A stretch of DNA of 64,000 nt from Candidatus Fermentithermobacillaceae bacterium. GTDB taxonomy: Bacteria > Bacillota > Sulfobacillia > Fermentithermobacillales > Fermentithermobacillaceae. Below, piece by piece: positions 1 through 8,373 of the stretch. The notes under the pieces are model-generated. The model had not been told where the DNA came from and did not search any database. It saw only the letters and a list, made by a program, of their open reading frames with translations. How positions within the stretch are numbered: position 1 is the stretch's first letter; each line of letters starts with the position of its first letter. The stretch lies in contig DUUV01000081.1 of the NCBI GenBank assembly GCA_012841375.1, forward strand, positions 1-64,000. The letters are read 5' to 3'. A program made the translations under genes and the position numbers.

Positions 1-1652
1 CGGACTGCAGAGCCGTATATCTGCTTACCGAACTGCCGGGCGGGCCGGCGTATCTGGCCGACGCGGTAGATGAGGCTCACCCGGAACACCGCCCCCTTGG
101 GGCGAGCATTGGTGACGTGCCTTCCGTCTATGCCGAGAGGCTAAGGCGTGGGGAACCTATCTTGGCTTTGCCCACCGTGGATGTCTGGGGAGTGTGGGTC
201 TCTGCCGTCGCACCGGTGTTTGACGAAAAAGGGGTGCCCGTTGCCGCGTTTGGAGTTGACCTCGCTGTGGGTGACTGGGCCAAGGGTCTTCTTCCCTATG
301 TCTTGTCGGCTGCGGGCGGCAGCATGCTGTTCGTAGGTCTCTTCTTCTCGACCCTGAGGTCCGGCCAGAAGAGAGTGGAGGATGAACTCCGTTTCATGGC
401 GACCCACGACCACCTTACAGGCCTCCCCAATCGCTTGGCCTTGGAGCAGTATCTGGGCAGCCTTCATCCCGATCAGTTTGCCGGGTCTACAGTTGCCATA
501 CTGGACGTCGACAACTTCAAGGTCGTGAATGATTCGTTCACCCACAACGTGGGCGACACGACACTGGTGAGGATCACGGAAACCATCAAGGGCCAACTCC
601 GTGGCAAGGACTTCATCGCCCGGTTGGGCGGCGACGAGTTCGCAATCGTATTTCCCGGCACCCCTCTTCCGGAGGCGGGCGAGATCGCGCGACAAATACG
701 GGAGGCGGTTCAGGGATCGCGAGTGGCCGTCGGGAGCGATCGTCTTGATCTGACAATCAGCATAGGGCTCGCTGAAATCGGCAGCAGCCAAGATGCGGAT
801 GTTGCCTTGTCCCATGCCGACATGGCTCTCTTCGCGGCCAAACGGACGGGGCGGAACAGGATTGTCGTCTACGACAGGGGGTTGCCCGCGGAGAGAACTC
901 AAGTTGATGCCCAGCGTATGGTGCCTCTCATCAAGAGGGCTCTCGCCGGGGATACTCTCGTCCTACACCTCCAGCCCATTATTGAGGCCGGTACCGGAGA
1001 CGTACTGTGCTACGAAGTGCTGTCTCGCATTCGGAACGAAGAGGGAGAGCTAGTGTACCCCGGAGATTTTCTTCCTGTCGCCGAGCGCTTCGGGCTCATA
1101 TCTGAATTGGACCGGAGAGTGGTTCGAGAGACCGTGTCTCTCCTGGAGAAGCGCCCCGACCTTACTCTCTTCGTGAACGTTTCCCAAACCAGCGCGAGCG
1201 ACCGAGACTTCCTCGAGTTCATACGGGCAACACTGCGTGCTACACCGGTTGAGCCCTCAAGGTTAGGTTTTGAGATCACCGAATCCGCTGCGGCCCGCGA
1301 CACTGTAGCAGTTCGGGAGTGGGTTTCGGCCCTCAAGGAGCTCGGGTGCCCGATCGCCCTTGATGATTTCGGGACCGGCTATTCGTCGTTCTTGCGTTTG
1401 GGGAGCCTACCTGTTGACTTTCTCAAGATAGATGGAGCCTTCGTCAAAGACATGGATACCGATCCCACTCACAGAGTGTTTGTCCAGGCCATGAATGACA
1501 TGGCCCACGCTGTCGGCAAGAAGACTGTTGCCGAGTTCGTGGAGAACGAAAAGATCCAGGCGATGATCACCGAACTAGGCATAGATTACGGGCAAGGTTA
1601 CGGGCTGGGCAAGCCTGCCCCCGTCGACCATTGGGAGACCACACGCCCGTGA
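1..1652 (+). CDS. Membrane sensor with GGDEF and EAL domains (c-di-GMP turnover), 5' truncated
   Basis: The reading frame is open to the window edge with no stop, so the N-terminus lies outside; the first in-window start codon is GTG 117. Visible parts in order: the end of an extracytoplasmic sensor domain (PDC/Cache-like, ending in the 'VAAFGVDL' strand), one membrane helix (about nt 290-350), a GGDEF domain and an EAL domain. GGDEF carries the active-site RLGGDEF (GGDEF at nt 627-641) and an RGKD inhibitory I-site exactly five residues before it. EAL has EVL instead of EAL but keeps the catalytic Glu, and shows EITES, DDFGTGYSSF, KIDGAF, AEFVE and GYGLGKP. Both diguanylate cyclase and phosphodiesterase activities look possible. 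The ligand sensed is unknown. It is convergent with the next gene. Confidence 0.9.
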   Translation, partial: DCRAVYLLTELPGGPAYLADAVDEAHPEHRPLGASIGDVPSVYAERLRRGEPILALPTVDVWGVWVSAVAPVFDEKGVPVAAFGVDLAVGDWAKGLLPYVLSAAGGSMLFVGLFFSTLRSGQKRVEDELRFMATHDHLTGLPNRLALEQYLGSLHPDQFAGSTVAILDVDNFKVVNDSFTHNVGDTTLVRITETIKGQLRGKDFIARLGGDEFAIVFPGTPLPEAGEIARQIREAVQGSRVAVGSDRLDLTISIGLAEIGSSQDADVALSHADMALFAAKRTGRNRIVVYDRGLPAERTQVDAQRMVPLIKRALAGDTLVLHLQPIIEAGTGDVLCYEVLSRIRNEEGELVYPGDFLPVAERFGLISELDRRVVRETVSLLEKRPDLTLFVNVSQTSASDRDFLEFIRATLRATPVEPSRLGFEITESAAARDTVAVREWVSALKELGCPIALDDFGTGYSSFLRLGSLPVDFLKIDGAFVKDMDTDPTHRVFVQAMNDMAHAVGKKTVAEFVENEKIQAMITELGIDYGQGYGLGKPAPVDHWETTRP

Positions 1653-1677
1653 TATGCGGCTTTTCCTAACTCACGGG
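1646..1677 (+). terminator. Weak hairpin at the end of the GGDEF/EAL gene
   Basis: CCCGTGA (1646-1652, including the stop codon) pairs perfectly with TCACGGG (1671-1677) around an 18-nt loop. There is no T-run behind it, so it is only a weak terminator candidate in a 54-bp convergent gap. Confidence 0.3.
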
Positions 1678-1706
1678 ATTTGAGACTCATGGTCCGGATC
1701 GCCGGA

Positions 1707-2738
1707 TCAAGCGACCGGTCTCAACCCTGAGGTCGCCAGCAAAAGGGATTTCATGACTTCCTGAAGGGTTCGCCCGTCGGCGTCCTGGTCCGCCCTATAC
1801 GACACCAGTGAGAGAGCGCCGACCTTTTCGTAGCCTACCATGTGTCTCAGGGCCCGACCGAGCCGTTCCCCGGTCAGCCCGCCCGGTGACGGTAGCCCGG
1901 CGGCAGGAGCGACGCTTGGGTCCAGGATGTCGAGGTCCACGTGTACGTAGATGGTGTCTACACGACCTGAAAGATCCGTCATGGCTGATCTTAAGCCGGG
2001 GCTGAGTTCAATGAGGTCTTTCTCCCTTAGCACGGGCAGCCCGTCTTCGGCGAATGCTTCTTTCTCCAACTCATCGAGGTCCCGCATGCCCGCCATTATG
2101 ATGTCTGAGTAGAGTACGGGTGTGAGTATGCCGCTCCGATTTCTCAAGCGGGGGAGACACTTTCCGGCAGCCACTGCCGCTGGCATCCCTCCGAGCATTC
2201 CGGATGGACTCGTATCGGGGGTGTTGTAGTCGCCGTGGGCATCCACGTATACCAGGCCAACCCTGGAAAACGGTTCGCTGGGCCAACCGGAAGTCTCACC
2301 CGGAGAAGTCTCTCCCTGAGGCTGTCCGCACGATGAGTTCGAGCTCTCACATATAGGCTGTCCGCACGGCGAGTTCGAGCCCTCACACATGGGTGAGTCT
2401 GAAAGGCCTCCGCGCAGACTATTCTGAAGTCCGCCCAATACCCCCAAGCACCCGTTGCAGTCTGCCAGGAGCCCTAGGATGAACGATCCTTCCGCCCTAG
2501 CTTTCTTCACCAGCTGGCACAGATGGCCTCCCGCAAGCGCCACGCGATTCCATCCTCCGTACTGGGCTTCCTCTTCAGGTGACAACTGAACGCTGACGGG
2601 TTCCGGCAATTCGTGCCCCTGTTGCCGTAACTCCCCGACAAGCCCTGCCCTGATAAGTGCCCCGGGTCCTGATGCCCCTCCCGTGCCCTTTCCTTGCACG
2701 TTGTAGGAAAGCGTGATTATCTGGATCTTCCTCTTCAC
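1707..2738 (-). CDS. Arginase/agmatinase/formiminoglutamase-fold protein with missing metal ligand and Ser/Cys-rich repeat insert
   Basis: Ureohydrolase-fold protein, about 343 aa. The start chosen is GTG 2738, because the upstream ATG 2756 falls where the AGGAGAGAG ribosome binding site for the GTG sits. Two metal-binding signatures are present: DAHGDYNTP followed by a conserved-looking SPSGMLGGMP, and VDLDILDP. The first ligand motif, normally GGDHS, is replaced by ADCNGCLGVLGGL, so the canonical His is absent. Between motifs 1 and 2 lies a low-complexity insert with two near-identical 12-residue units rich in Ser, Cys, Gly and Pro, encoded by a 36-bp tandem repeat. The substrate cannot be predicted; the neighbouring FTCD makes formiminoglutamate chemistry conceivable but unproven. 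It lies downstream of the peptidase genes on the same strand. Confidence 0.8.
   Translation of the reverse strand: MKRKIQIITLSYNVQGKGTGGASGPGALIRAGLVGELRQQGHELPEPVSVQLSPEEEAQYGGWNRVALAGGHLCQLVKKARAEGSFILGLLADCNGCLGVLGGLQNSLRGGLSDSPMCEGSNSPCGQPICESSNSSCGQPQGETSPGETSGWPSEPFSRVGLVYVDAHGDYNTPDTSPSGMLGGMPAAVAAGKCLPRLRNRSGILTPVLYSDIIMAGMRDLDELEKEAFAEDGLPVLREKDLIELSPGLRSAMTDLSGRVDTIYVHVDLDILDPSVAPAAGLPSPGGLTGERLGRALRHMVGYEKVGALSLVSYRADQDADGRTLQEVMKSLLLATSGLRPVA
2320..2391. repeat. 36-bp in-frame tandem duplication inside the arginase-fold gene
   Basis: Two consecutive 36-bp units (2320-2355 and 2356-2391) differ at only a few bases, each starting GGCTGTCCGCACG on the + strand. The period is a multiple of three, so the reading frame is kept and the protein gains a 12-residue repeat. 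Confidence 0.85.
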
Positions 2739-2770
2739 GGCGAACTCTCTCCTCATGTCTCGATTTTAAC

Positions 2771-2858
2771 TTGGCTGCTCCCAGGCCACGGCTGCTCGTA
2801 GGTCTCGGATTCGATCAGGTCTTGGCTGTGCCAGGTCACAACGGCGTTCAGGTCTCGG
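2771..2858. repeat. Imperfect direct repeat, two copies of about 38 bp
   Basis: Copy 1 (2771-2808) and copy 2 (2822-2858) both start TTGGCTG, pass through a CCAGG.CAC block and end in GGTCTCGG, with a period near 51 bp. They lie upstream of the arginase-fold gene. Apart from this and the next arrays I see no gene in 2757-3313. Confidence 0.6.
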
Positions 2859-3032
2859 CCAAGTCGTGTAAGAGGGGGGCACACTTTGGCACCCCCCTCA
2901 ACCTGTCGCGATTTCCATGACAACGCGATGCGCCTCAAGACGTTTGAGCCTTAAGGGATGGCCGCCATCTTGAAGGCTGCCAAGCCACCACAACTCCCGT
3001 GAAGACGGCTACCCAAGGATCGTGGGGCCGTC

Positions 3033-3279
3033 GTACCCATGGGAGCCGTCGATGTGGGACGTGGCACCCACAAAAGCCGACGATATGGGCCCGTGGTACC
3101 CATAGGAGCCGTCGATGTGGGGCGTGGCACCCACAAGAGCCGACGATATGGGCCGTGGTACCCATAGGAGCCGTCGATGTGGGACGTGGCACCCACAAAA
3201 GCCGTCGATATGGGCGATGGTACCCATGGGAGCCGTGGATGTGGGACGTGGCACCCACAAAAGTCGACGATATGGGCTT
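3033..3279. repeat. Minisatellite: eight tandem 31-bp units
   Basis: Units start at 3033, 3064, 3096, 3127, 3158, 3189, 3220 and 3251. Odd units begin GTACCCATRGGAGCCGT and even units begin GCACCCACAARAGCCG, so the array is four copies of a 62-bp dimer made of two diverged 31-mers. There are no spacers, so it is not a CRISPR. It sits just past the 3' end of the C69 peptidase gene. It leaves several reading frames open; none looks like a real protein. Confidence 0.9.
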
Positions 3280-3286
3280 CGAGCCA

Positions 3287-3313
3287 GTCAAGCCGGTCAA
3301 GCCGGTCAAGCCC
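3287..3313. repeat. 9-bp repeat, three copies, abutting the C69 stop codon
   Basis: GTCAAGCCG occurs at 3287, 3296 and (last base changed) 3305, directly next to the stop codon of the C69 gene at 3314-3316. It probably arose by slippage. Confidence 0.75.
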
Positions 3314-4771
3314 TCAAGCCAACAGATCGGCGAACAGTTTCCTCCAGGCTTTCCACGCCAGCACTGCCTGGTCGTTGGTGTACTCGGTCAGCAACGCAAC
3401 GGCCTTGGCCGGGTCTTCCTCATAGGCTCTGTAAGCTTTAGCCTCAAACTCGGCCTGCGCGGCCTCCCACTTCTTCTCCAGTGCATCTCTCCGGGCAGCG
3501 ATCTCTCCGATCACCTCAGCATAGGAGGCATCGGCCAGGTCCTGAACATCCTGGAACGCCCACCAAGCGCGGCCGGGACGGTGCGAAAGGTCTGCCTGCG
3601 GCACACTGAAGTGACTGGCCGCGCCAACGTGTGGAGCGTACCAACCGTAACCTGCAGGGACTCGCTCACTGCCCAGATACCACGGAACGTATGGGCTTGT
3701 GCAGGGATTCAGGGTTGCCCGCCATATGCATGTGAAGGCGGGGTTCTCGCGGAACTGGATTACAGAGCTCTCAAGGGTCGTTGCCGTGCAGATGGTCCGG
3801 TTCTTTGTACGGTGCGGGTTATTGGAATAGCTCTCCGAAAGGTCGTCATCGGTGCCTTCGTAGTGGGTACGAAGCACTTTCTTGACATCGTCGATACCCA
3901 ATTTTTTGGGAGGTTTGACCGAGAACGCGCGGATGTCCTCGGGCTCCTTTCCGAGGATGATCCTCAAGGCGTTCTTGTGGCGCACCATGTTGCCGGCCTG
4001 GTTCTGCTCCGGATCCTGGTACGCGAGAGCGAAGTCAAAATCGCTGTAATTTCCTTCTTTGGCGGGGGTATACCATCCTCGATTGATGGCGTAGGTGATA
4101 AGGTCAGGCGAAGCTACGAAATTCTCAGTGTCTTCGAGATCTACGTGATGGATCGTGTACCAGTTGGGCATGAAGAACACTTCGTCGTCCGGAACCCTCT
4201 TGGCTACGTAGTGTTTTCCCTTGACGACCTGGAACACCCAACCTTCGTCCTTGTCGACGATCTGGTATGCCCGTCCAGCACCGGTGTATCCCCAGTGGGA
4301 TACCAGTTCGGCGGCTATCTGGACACCTTCCCTCGCCGTCTTTGCCCGCTGGGCGACGATGTGTCCAACCCCATAGCCGATCCCGCCATTCACGAGCTCC
4401 GGCATATCCTCTCTGGTGCGGCCGCAGCTATCGCTTGCTATGGCCACGCCCCACTCATTGATAAAGGTATCGCTGAAGGATGCCTGCCAGTTTGCTCTCG
4501 TTTCAGACCATAGGTAGGCCCACGTCTCGGGGACCTGCGGGATCTTCGCGCACTGAGGCTCGAAAGTGAGGAGTTCACCTGGCCTATGAGTGGCTCTCGG
4601 GACCCTGTACTGGATCATGGCGTTATGGCCGCCGTCATCCTCGTTGTGGCCGAAGAGAACCTCGCCAGTCGCGGACGCTTTCTTTCCAACAATCATTGCG
4701 CTGCAGTCATCGAGAAGAGACTCGTCTACCCATGGCCTTCCGAAGGGGTAGGGGTTGTTGCCATCGCTCAT
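3314..4771 (-). CDS. C69-family dipeptidase (PepD-like, N-terminal Cys nucleophile)
   Basis: About 485 aa. The start is ATG 4771, preceded by GGAAGGGAG at good spacing; the open frame further upstream only translates the tandem repeats. The N-terminus shows the family hallmark, a Cys (residue 23, in DDCSAMIVGKKAS) expected to become the new N-terminus and nucleophile after removal of a short propeptide, followed by GHNEDD. Family members (Ntn-hydrolase fold) cleave dipeptides. No signal peptide is evident, so cytosolic action is likely. The C-terminus is charged and helical. Repeat arrays flank both sides. Confident at family level. Confidence 0.88.
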   Translation of the reverse strand: MSDGNNPYPFGRPWVDESLLDDCSAMIVGKKASATGEVLFGHNEDDGGHNAMIQYRVPRATHRPGELLTFEPQCAKIPQVPETWAYLWSETRANWQASFSDTFINEWGVAIASDSCGRTREDMPELVNGGIGYGVGHIVAQRAKTAREGVQIAAELVSHWGYTGAGRAYQIVDKDEGWVFQVVKGKHYVAKRVPDDEVFFMPNWYTIHHVDLEDTENFVASPDLITYAINRGWYTPAKEGNYSDFDFALAYQDPEQNQAGNMVRHKNALRIILGKEPEDIRAFSVKPPKKLGIDDVKKVLRTHYEGTDDDLSESYSNNPHRTKNRTICTATTLESSVIQFRENPAFTCIWRATLNPCTSPYVPWYLGSERVPAGYGWYAPHVGAASHFSVPQADLSHRPGRAWWAFQDVQDLADASYAEVIGEIAARRDALEKKWEAAQAEFEAKAYRAYEEDPAKAVALLTEYTNDQAVLAWKAWRKLFADLLA

Positions 4772-4971
4772 CGTCTGTACTCCCTTCCATATAGGCTCAG
4801 TATTGCTTCGGGTCCTCTCATCAGTTCGTCTCGCCAGCCCTACTCGCAAGCCCTTGCCAATTGCCCGGACGGTTGCATCCCAATTGAGGGACTTGCCCGA
4901 CAACGAGTTTCGATAACAAGCAGTCTCCTTCCTGCCGGGGGTGTTCGAAGGACAACCGATCCGGCGTTTAT

Positions 4972-5190
4972 TGATGGGATGAGGGGAGGTACCCGCAGAA
5001 AATGAAGGGTGGACCGGGAGATACCTGCAGAAAGTGAAGGCCGGGCGGCGAGATACCCGGAGAAAATGAAGGATGGACCGGGAGATACCTGCAGAAAGTG
5101 AAGGATGGACCGGGAGATACCCGCAGAAAGTGAAGGATGGACGCGGCCGTACCCGCAAGAACTGAAGGATGGACGGGGAGGTAGCGCAGA
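4972..5190. repeat. Minisatellite: about 6-7 tandem 32-bp units
   Basis: Units recur at exactly 32 bp (5004, 5036, 5068, 5100, 5132, 5164, with a partial one from about 4975). The consensus starts GAAGGATGGACCGGGAGATA and ends CCYGCAGAAAGT. There are no spacers. It lies 200-420 bp upstream of the C69 start codon and is unrelated in sequence to the 31-bp array. Together with the next array it fills most of the gene-free stretch 4772-5533. Confidence 0.9.
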
Positions 5191-5327
5191 TCTGAGAGGC
5201 GAGCCGGTCCCTGGCAACAAGGATTGGCTTCTTGTGGCCAGAGACCGGCACTTTGTGGTTCGCACATATCTTCTAGCGTCTCAGCAATGTCCTCGAGGAG
5301 TGACGTGCGGGCTATCTGTTTAGAGTC

Positions 5328-5480
5328 GCCCTGTGACTGCTTGCGGCGCCAGATCGCCCTAGATTGGCCCTGTGACTGCCTGCGGCGCCAGATCGCCCTA
5401 GATTGGCCCTGTGACTACCTTCGGCGCCAGACCGTCCTAGAAGTCGCCCTGTGACCGCCTTCCGCGCCAAATCACCGCCG
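5328..5480. repeat. Minisatellite: four tandem 39-40-bp units
   Basis: Units start with GCCCTGTGAC at 5328, 5367, 5406 and 5446 and contain CGGCGCCAGA; the last unit is diverged. This is a third, unrelated array, between the TldE gene and the C69 gene. Confidence 0.85.
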
Positions 5481-5533
5481 TACGGACTCACTGATCCACC
5501 GCCGATAGGCGCCGCGCAACCGCTTCCATCACA

Positions 5534-6829
5534 TCACTTTCCCGAAATGGTCGCTCCGGACACAGCAACCCACGGCAGGATTGAGAAGCCTGAGTGTACA
5601 CGTTCCTTCGAGACTGCGATGACGTTCATCAGCATCTCGGCGAAGTTGCCCGATATCATGGACTCACTGATGGGGTACTGGATCTTCCCGTCCTCGATTA
5701 AGTAGCTGTTTTTCGCGATGCCCGAGAAATCACCGTTGGCGCTGGGATTGCCTCCCGAGAACCTGGCGAGCAGGATGCCCTTCTTGATGGATTTGACCAT
5801 GTCATCGAAGGACGTGTCTCCCGGCTCAATCACCCATGCCCCGCCTTGACTGACCGCTCTTTCCTTGCCCGTCTTCTTAGCCCCGTACAGGCTGAGCATA
5901 TAGCTCTTGAGGATCCCCTTTTCAACAAGAGTCATGTCTTGGGCTTTGTAACCGTCGGCCGTGATGAAGTAGCCGTCGGATATCTCGTCTGACACCGGAC
6001 GTGAGTGTATCGTTAGGGAAGGACTTGCCACTCGTTTGTTGAGGCTGTCTTTGTAGATGCTGGTCCCGGCTATCATAGGTGCGTCGCTGACCGAACGGAC
6101 CAGAAACCTCACCATGTCTTCCAGACACTCCGGTGTGATGATGACGTCGCCGACGAACTTGCCTTTCACCGGTACGGTAGTCGTCTGCTCGCCGGACTCC
6201 CGGAGGAGCCTGTCGAGCCCGGCGTGCTCCAAGAGAGGTTTATCCAGATCTCTCATTGAGAACCCCGTGTAGTTGAACGAAGACACCTTGTCACCCTCTT
6301 TGGAGGAGAAGATGGTGACAAGGTGGTACACGCCCGACGTACTGTCGAAGTCAACTCCATTGGAGTTCTGGACGTAGCTCCTTGTCTTCGTGAAGTCCAG
6401 GTACGCCTGGCGGATAACGGCTTTGGGGTGGCGCCTCTTGGATTCCTTCAAGAACTCAGCCAGGCGCATGTGCATCCGGTCGAGGTCAGGGGCATCGCCG
6501 CCGGCCGAGAATACTTCGGCCGGTTGCTTCTCCGCGATGTCGTTGGCATCGTCAGGCTGTGATGCTTCGGCGATGGACAACACATCGGCAGCCGCCCTGT
6601 CAATGGATTCTCGGTCGGACTTGTTCGCTCCGGTCTGCCCCTTCTTGCCGTCTTTGATGGCCGTCAGGCCCACATGAGTGTCGAAAGTGGTTCTCAGCAG
6701 GCTGAACTCTCCTGCGTCCACGTTCATTTCGTGCTTTTCCACGAAAGAAACGACACAGTGCGCCTTCTCCGCGCCCGAGCGCAGCAGCGCCTCCAGACCG
6801 TATCTCGCAATCTCCCTTCCTTTATCCAT
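5534..6829 (-). CDS. TldE/PmbA-family metalloprotease subunit (pair 1)
   Basis: About 431 aa, starting at ATG 6829 (MDKGREIARYG), five bases after the TldD stop codon, with a GGAGG inside the end of tldD. It resembles TldE/PmbA: it lacks the HExxxH motif of the partner but has the typical C-terminal part with GDFSGIAKNSYLIEDGK and AVSGATISGK. TldD and TldE form a heterodimeric peptidase that degrades unfolded or modified peptides. Tight coupling to tldD supports a complex. A second pair is at 41-44 kb. Confidence 0.88.
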   Translation of the reverse strand: MDKGREIARYGLEALLRSGAEKAHCVVSFVEKHEMNVDAGEFSLLRTTFDTHVGLTAIKDGKKGQTGANKSDRESIDRAAADVLSIAEASQPDDANDIAEKQPAEVFSAGGDAPDLDRMHMRLAEFLKESKRRHPKAVIRQAYLDFTKTRSYVQNSNGVDFDSTSGVYHLVTIFSSKEGDKVSSFNYTGFSMRDLDKPLLEHAGLDRLLRESGEQTTTVPVKGKFVGDVIITPECLEDMVRFLVRSVSDAPMIAGTSIYKDSLNKRVASPSLTIHSRPVSDEISDGYFITADGYKAQDMTLVEKGILKSYMLSLYGAKKTGKERAVSQGGAWVIEPGDTSFDDMVKSIKKGILLARFSGGNPSANGDFSGIAKNSYLIEDGKIQYPISESMISGNFAEMLMNVIAVSKERVHSGFSILPWVAVSGATISGK

Positions 6830-6834
6830 ATCTA

Positions 6835-8214
6835 CTATCTGCCTCCTATGCTGACCACGCACTTCAGGGCCGGGCCGCCCATGCCCACCGGGATGGCCTG
6901 CTTTTTCCCGCACATGCCGGCGCACGTCCACTTCATGTCGTCGGATACCATGGTGACTGATTTCAGAAGGTCGAAAGCGACTCCCGAAATGGTTGTGTCC
7001 CGAATCGCCCTTCCCAGTTTGCCGCCTTTGATCTCATAGCCCAGCGTGACACCGAACATGAACTCGCTTGTTGAGTCGGCTTGACCGTTGCTGGGGCGGA
7101 CAAGGTAGTATCCGTCGTCGACCGAGGCTATCATGTCAGCCAGTTTGCTGGTTCCCGGAAGTATCGCCGTATTCCTCATCCTGATCAAAGGCTCATCCGA
7201 GAACTGGAACGCGCGCGCATTGCCCGTTGGCGACGTGCCGAAGTGAGCGGCGCTTTCTTTGTTGTGCATGTAGCCTTTTAAGATCCCTTTGTCGATTATC
7301 ACCGCGTCTTCGGCTTTGGTTCCTTCATCATCTACATAGACGGGCACCGGGCAGGTCTTGCCGAGAGCTGTGTTGGCGAAGTCCACCAAGGTGACCAGAG
7401 GGCTTGCCGCCTCTTTGCCAAGCAGGGGGCCTGCCACGGAACCACCCAGGACCAGGTCGGCCTCTGTCGTGTGCCCGATGGCTTCATGCGCGAGGATGCC
7501 CGCGAGCTCTGCGTCCAGCACGCAGGTCTTGACGCCTGCGTCGGCGAAGACGCCCTCGCTCTTCCTCACCAAGTGCTCGTAGTGAGTCTGTATGCCCTCA
7601 TAGGTGACACTGGGTGACTCCAACGCGTCTTCGAACTGTCCTAGACCACCGTAAACCGATGAGAGATCAATGGGTTGGCCGTTTTTCTCTATGGTCATGC
7701 CCACACGAATAATGCTCCTGGGGATCAGGGAGTGGCTGTACGAGCCGTCTGATGTGAGGAGCGTCTTCTCCATGTCCAGACAGCTTAGGCTGACGATGCG
7801 GCTGGCCAGGTTAGGGTAGGTCTTTACGATGTGGTTGTCGATCTCCCTTACGAACTCTACCAGTTCCTTTTGACTAAGCCTTTGCTTTGTCGTCTGGAAG
7901 ACGTTCTCAGAGGTCACGCCCGTCTTGGGCAATGGCCCCTTGCCTTTTCGCTCCCTTCCATCAAGGAAAGTGGCGTTCTCGGATGCCGCTTTGATGACCG
8001 ATGTGATTGCCTCTCTTGAGAGGTCGGGGCTGGAGGCGAATCCCCAAGACCCGTTCAGGTATACTCTTGCCGATATGCCGCCGGTGTCGGTCCGCGAGTT
8101 GGCAGCTATGTTGCCTCTCACAGAGCTGATGCTGACGGTCCTGTTCTCTTGCGCCCTGAGTTCGGTGTAGGCAGAGAACAATCCGGCGAACTCGCGCAGG
8201 TCCACATTCTGCAA
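6835..8214 (-). CDS. tldD: TldD-family metallopeptidase, catalytic subunit (pair 1)
   Basis: 459 aa from a TTG start (8214) with GGAGGGG upstream. It carries the zinc motif HEAIGH followed by TTEAD, and the C-terminal region with MFGVTLGYEIKGG and a Cys-containing loop near CAGMCGKK. This is the catalytic half of the TldD/TldE protease. Divergent from the FTCD gene across 159 bp. Confidence 0.9.
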   Translation of the reverse strand: MQNVDLREFAGLFSAYTELRAQENRTVSISSVRGNIAANSRTDTGGISARVYLNGSWGFASSPDLSREAITSVIKAASENATFLDGRERKGKGPLPKTGVTSENVFQTTKQRLSQKELVEFVREIDNHIVKTYPNLASRIVSLSCLDMEKTLLTSDGSYSHSLIPRSIIRVGMTIEKNGQPIDLSSVYGGLGQFEDALESPSVTYEGIQTHYEHLVRKSEGVFADAGVKTCVLDAELAGILAHEAIGHTTEADLVLGGSVAGPLLGKEAASPLVTLVDFANTALGKTCPVPVYVDDEGTKAEDAVIIDKGILKGYMHNKESAAHFGTSPTGNARAFQFSDEPLIRMRNTAILPGTSKLADMIASVDDGYYLVRPSNGQADSTSEFMFGVTLGYEIKGGKLGRAIRDTTISGVAFDLLKSVTMVSDDMKWTCAGMCGKKQAIPVGMGGPALKCVVSIGGR

Positions 8215-8373
8215 GCGAACCCCTCCTATTACCTAGGTTACCAATCTGAGTTTGGAGATAGCCACGACAAGTTTCTGCGCGATCGGCGCTGTAACCTTCT
8301 TCCATTCACGACGAGATTGCTGAAGGATTTGACCGGGTTCGGGGGAATCAATGAAACGGAGGGAGATCATGTC

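Noticed and set aside
3064..3081. Sigma-54-like TGGCAC motif inside the 31-bp units
   Set aside because: The GC half is one base out and the TT is missing. It recurs only as part of the repeat.
2999..4513. Long + strand open frame through the 31-bp array and the C69 gene
   Set aside because: It is antisense to a clear C69 peptidase, and its first part only translates the tandem repeats. No domain is visible.
4772..5251. 160-residue N-terminal extension of the C69 protein
   Set aside because: It translates the 32-bp array. ATG 4771 has a good ribosome binding site and puts the nucleophile Cys at residue 23.
3033..5480. CRISPR array
   Set aside because: The repeats are directly joined with no unique spacers and no cas genes are near.
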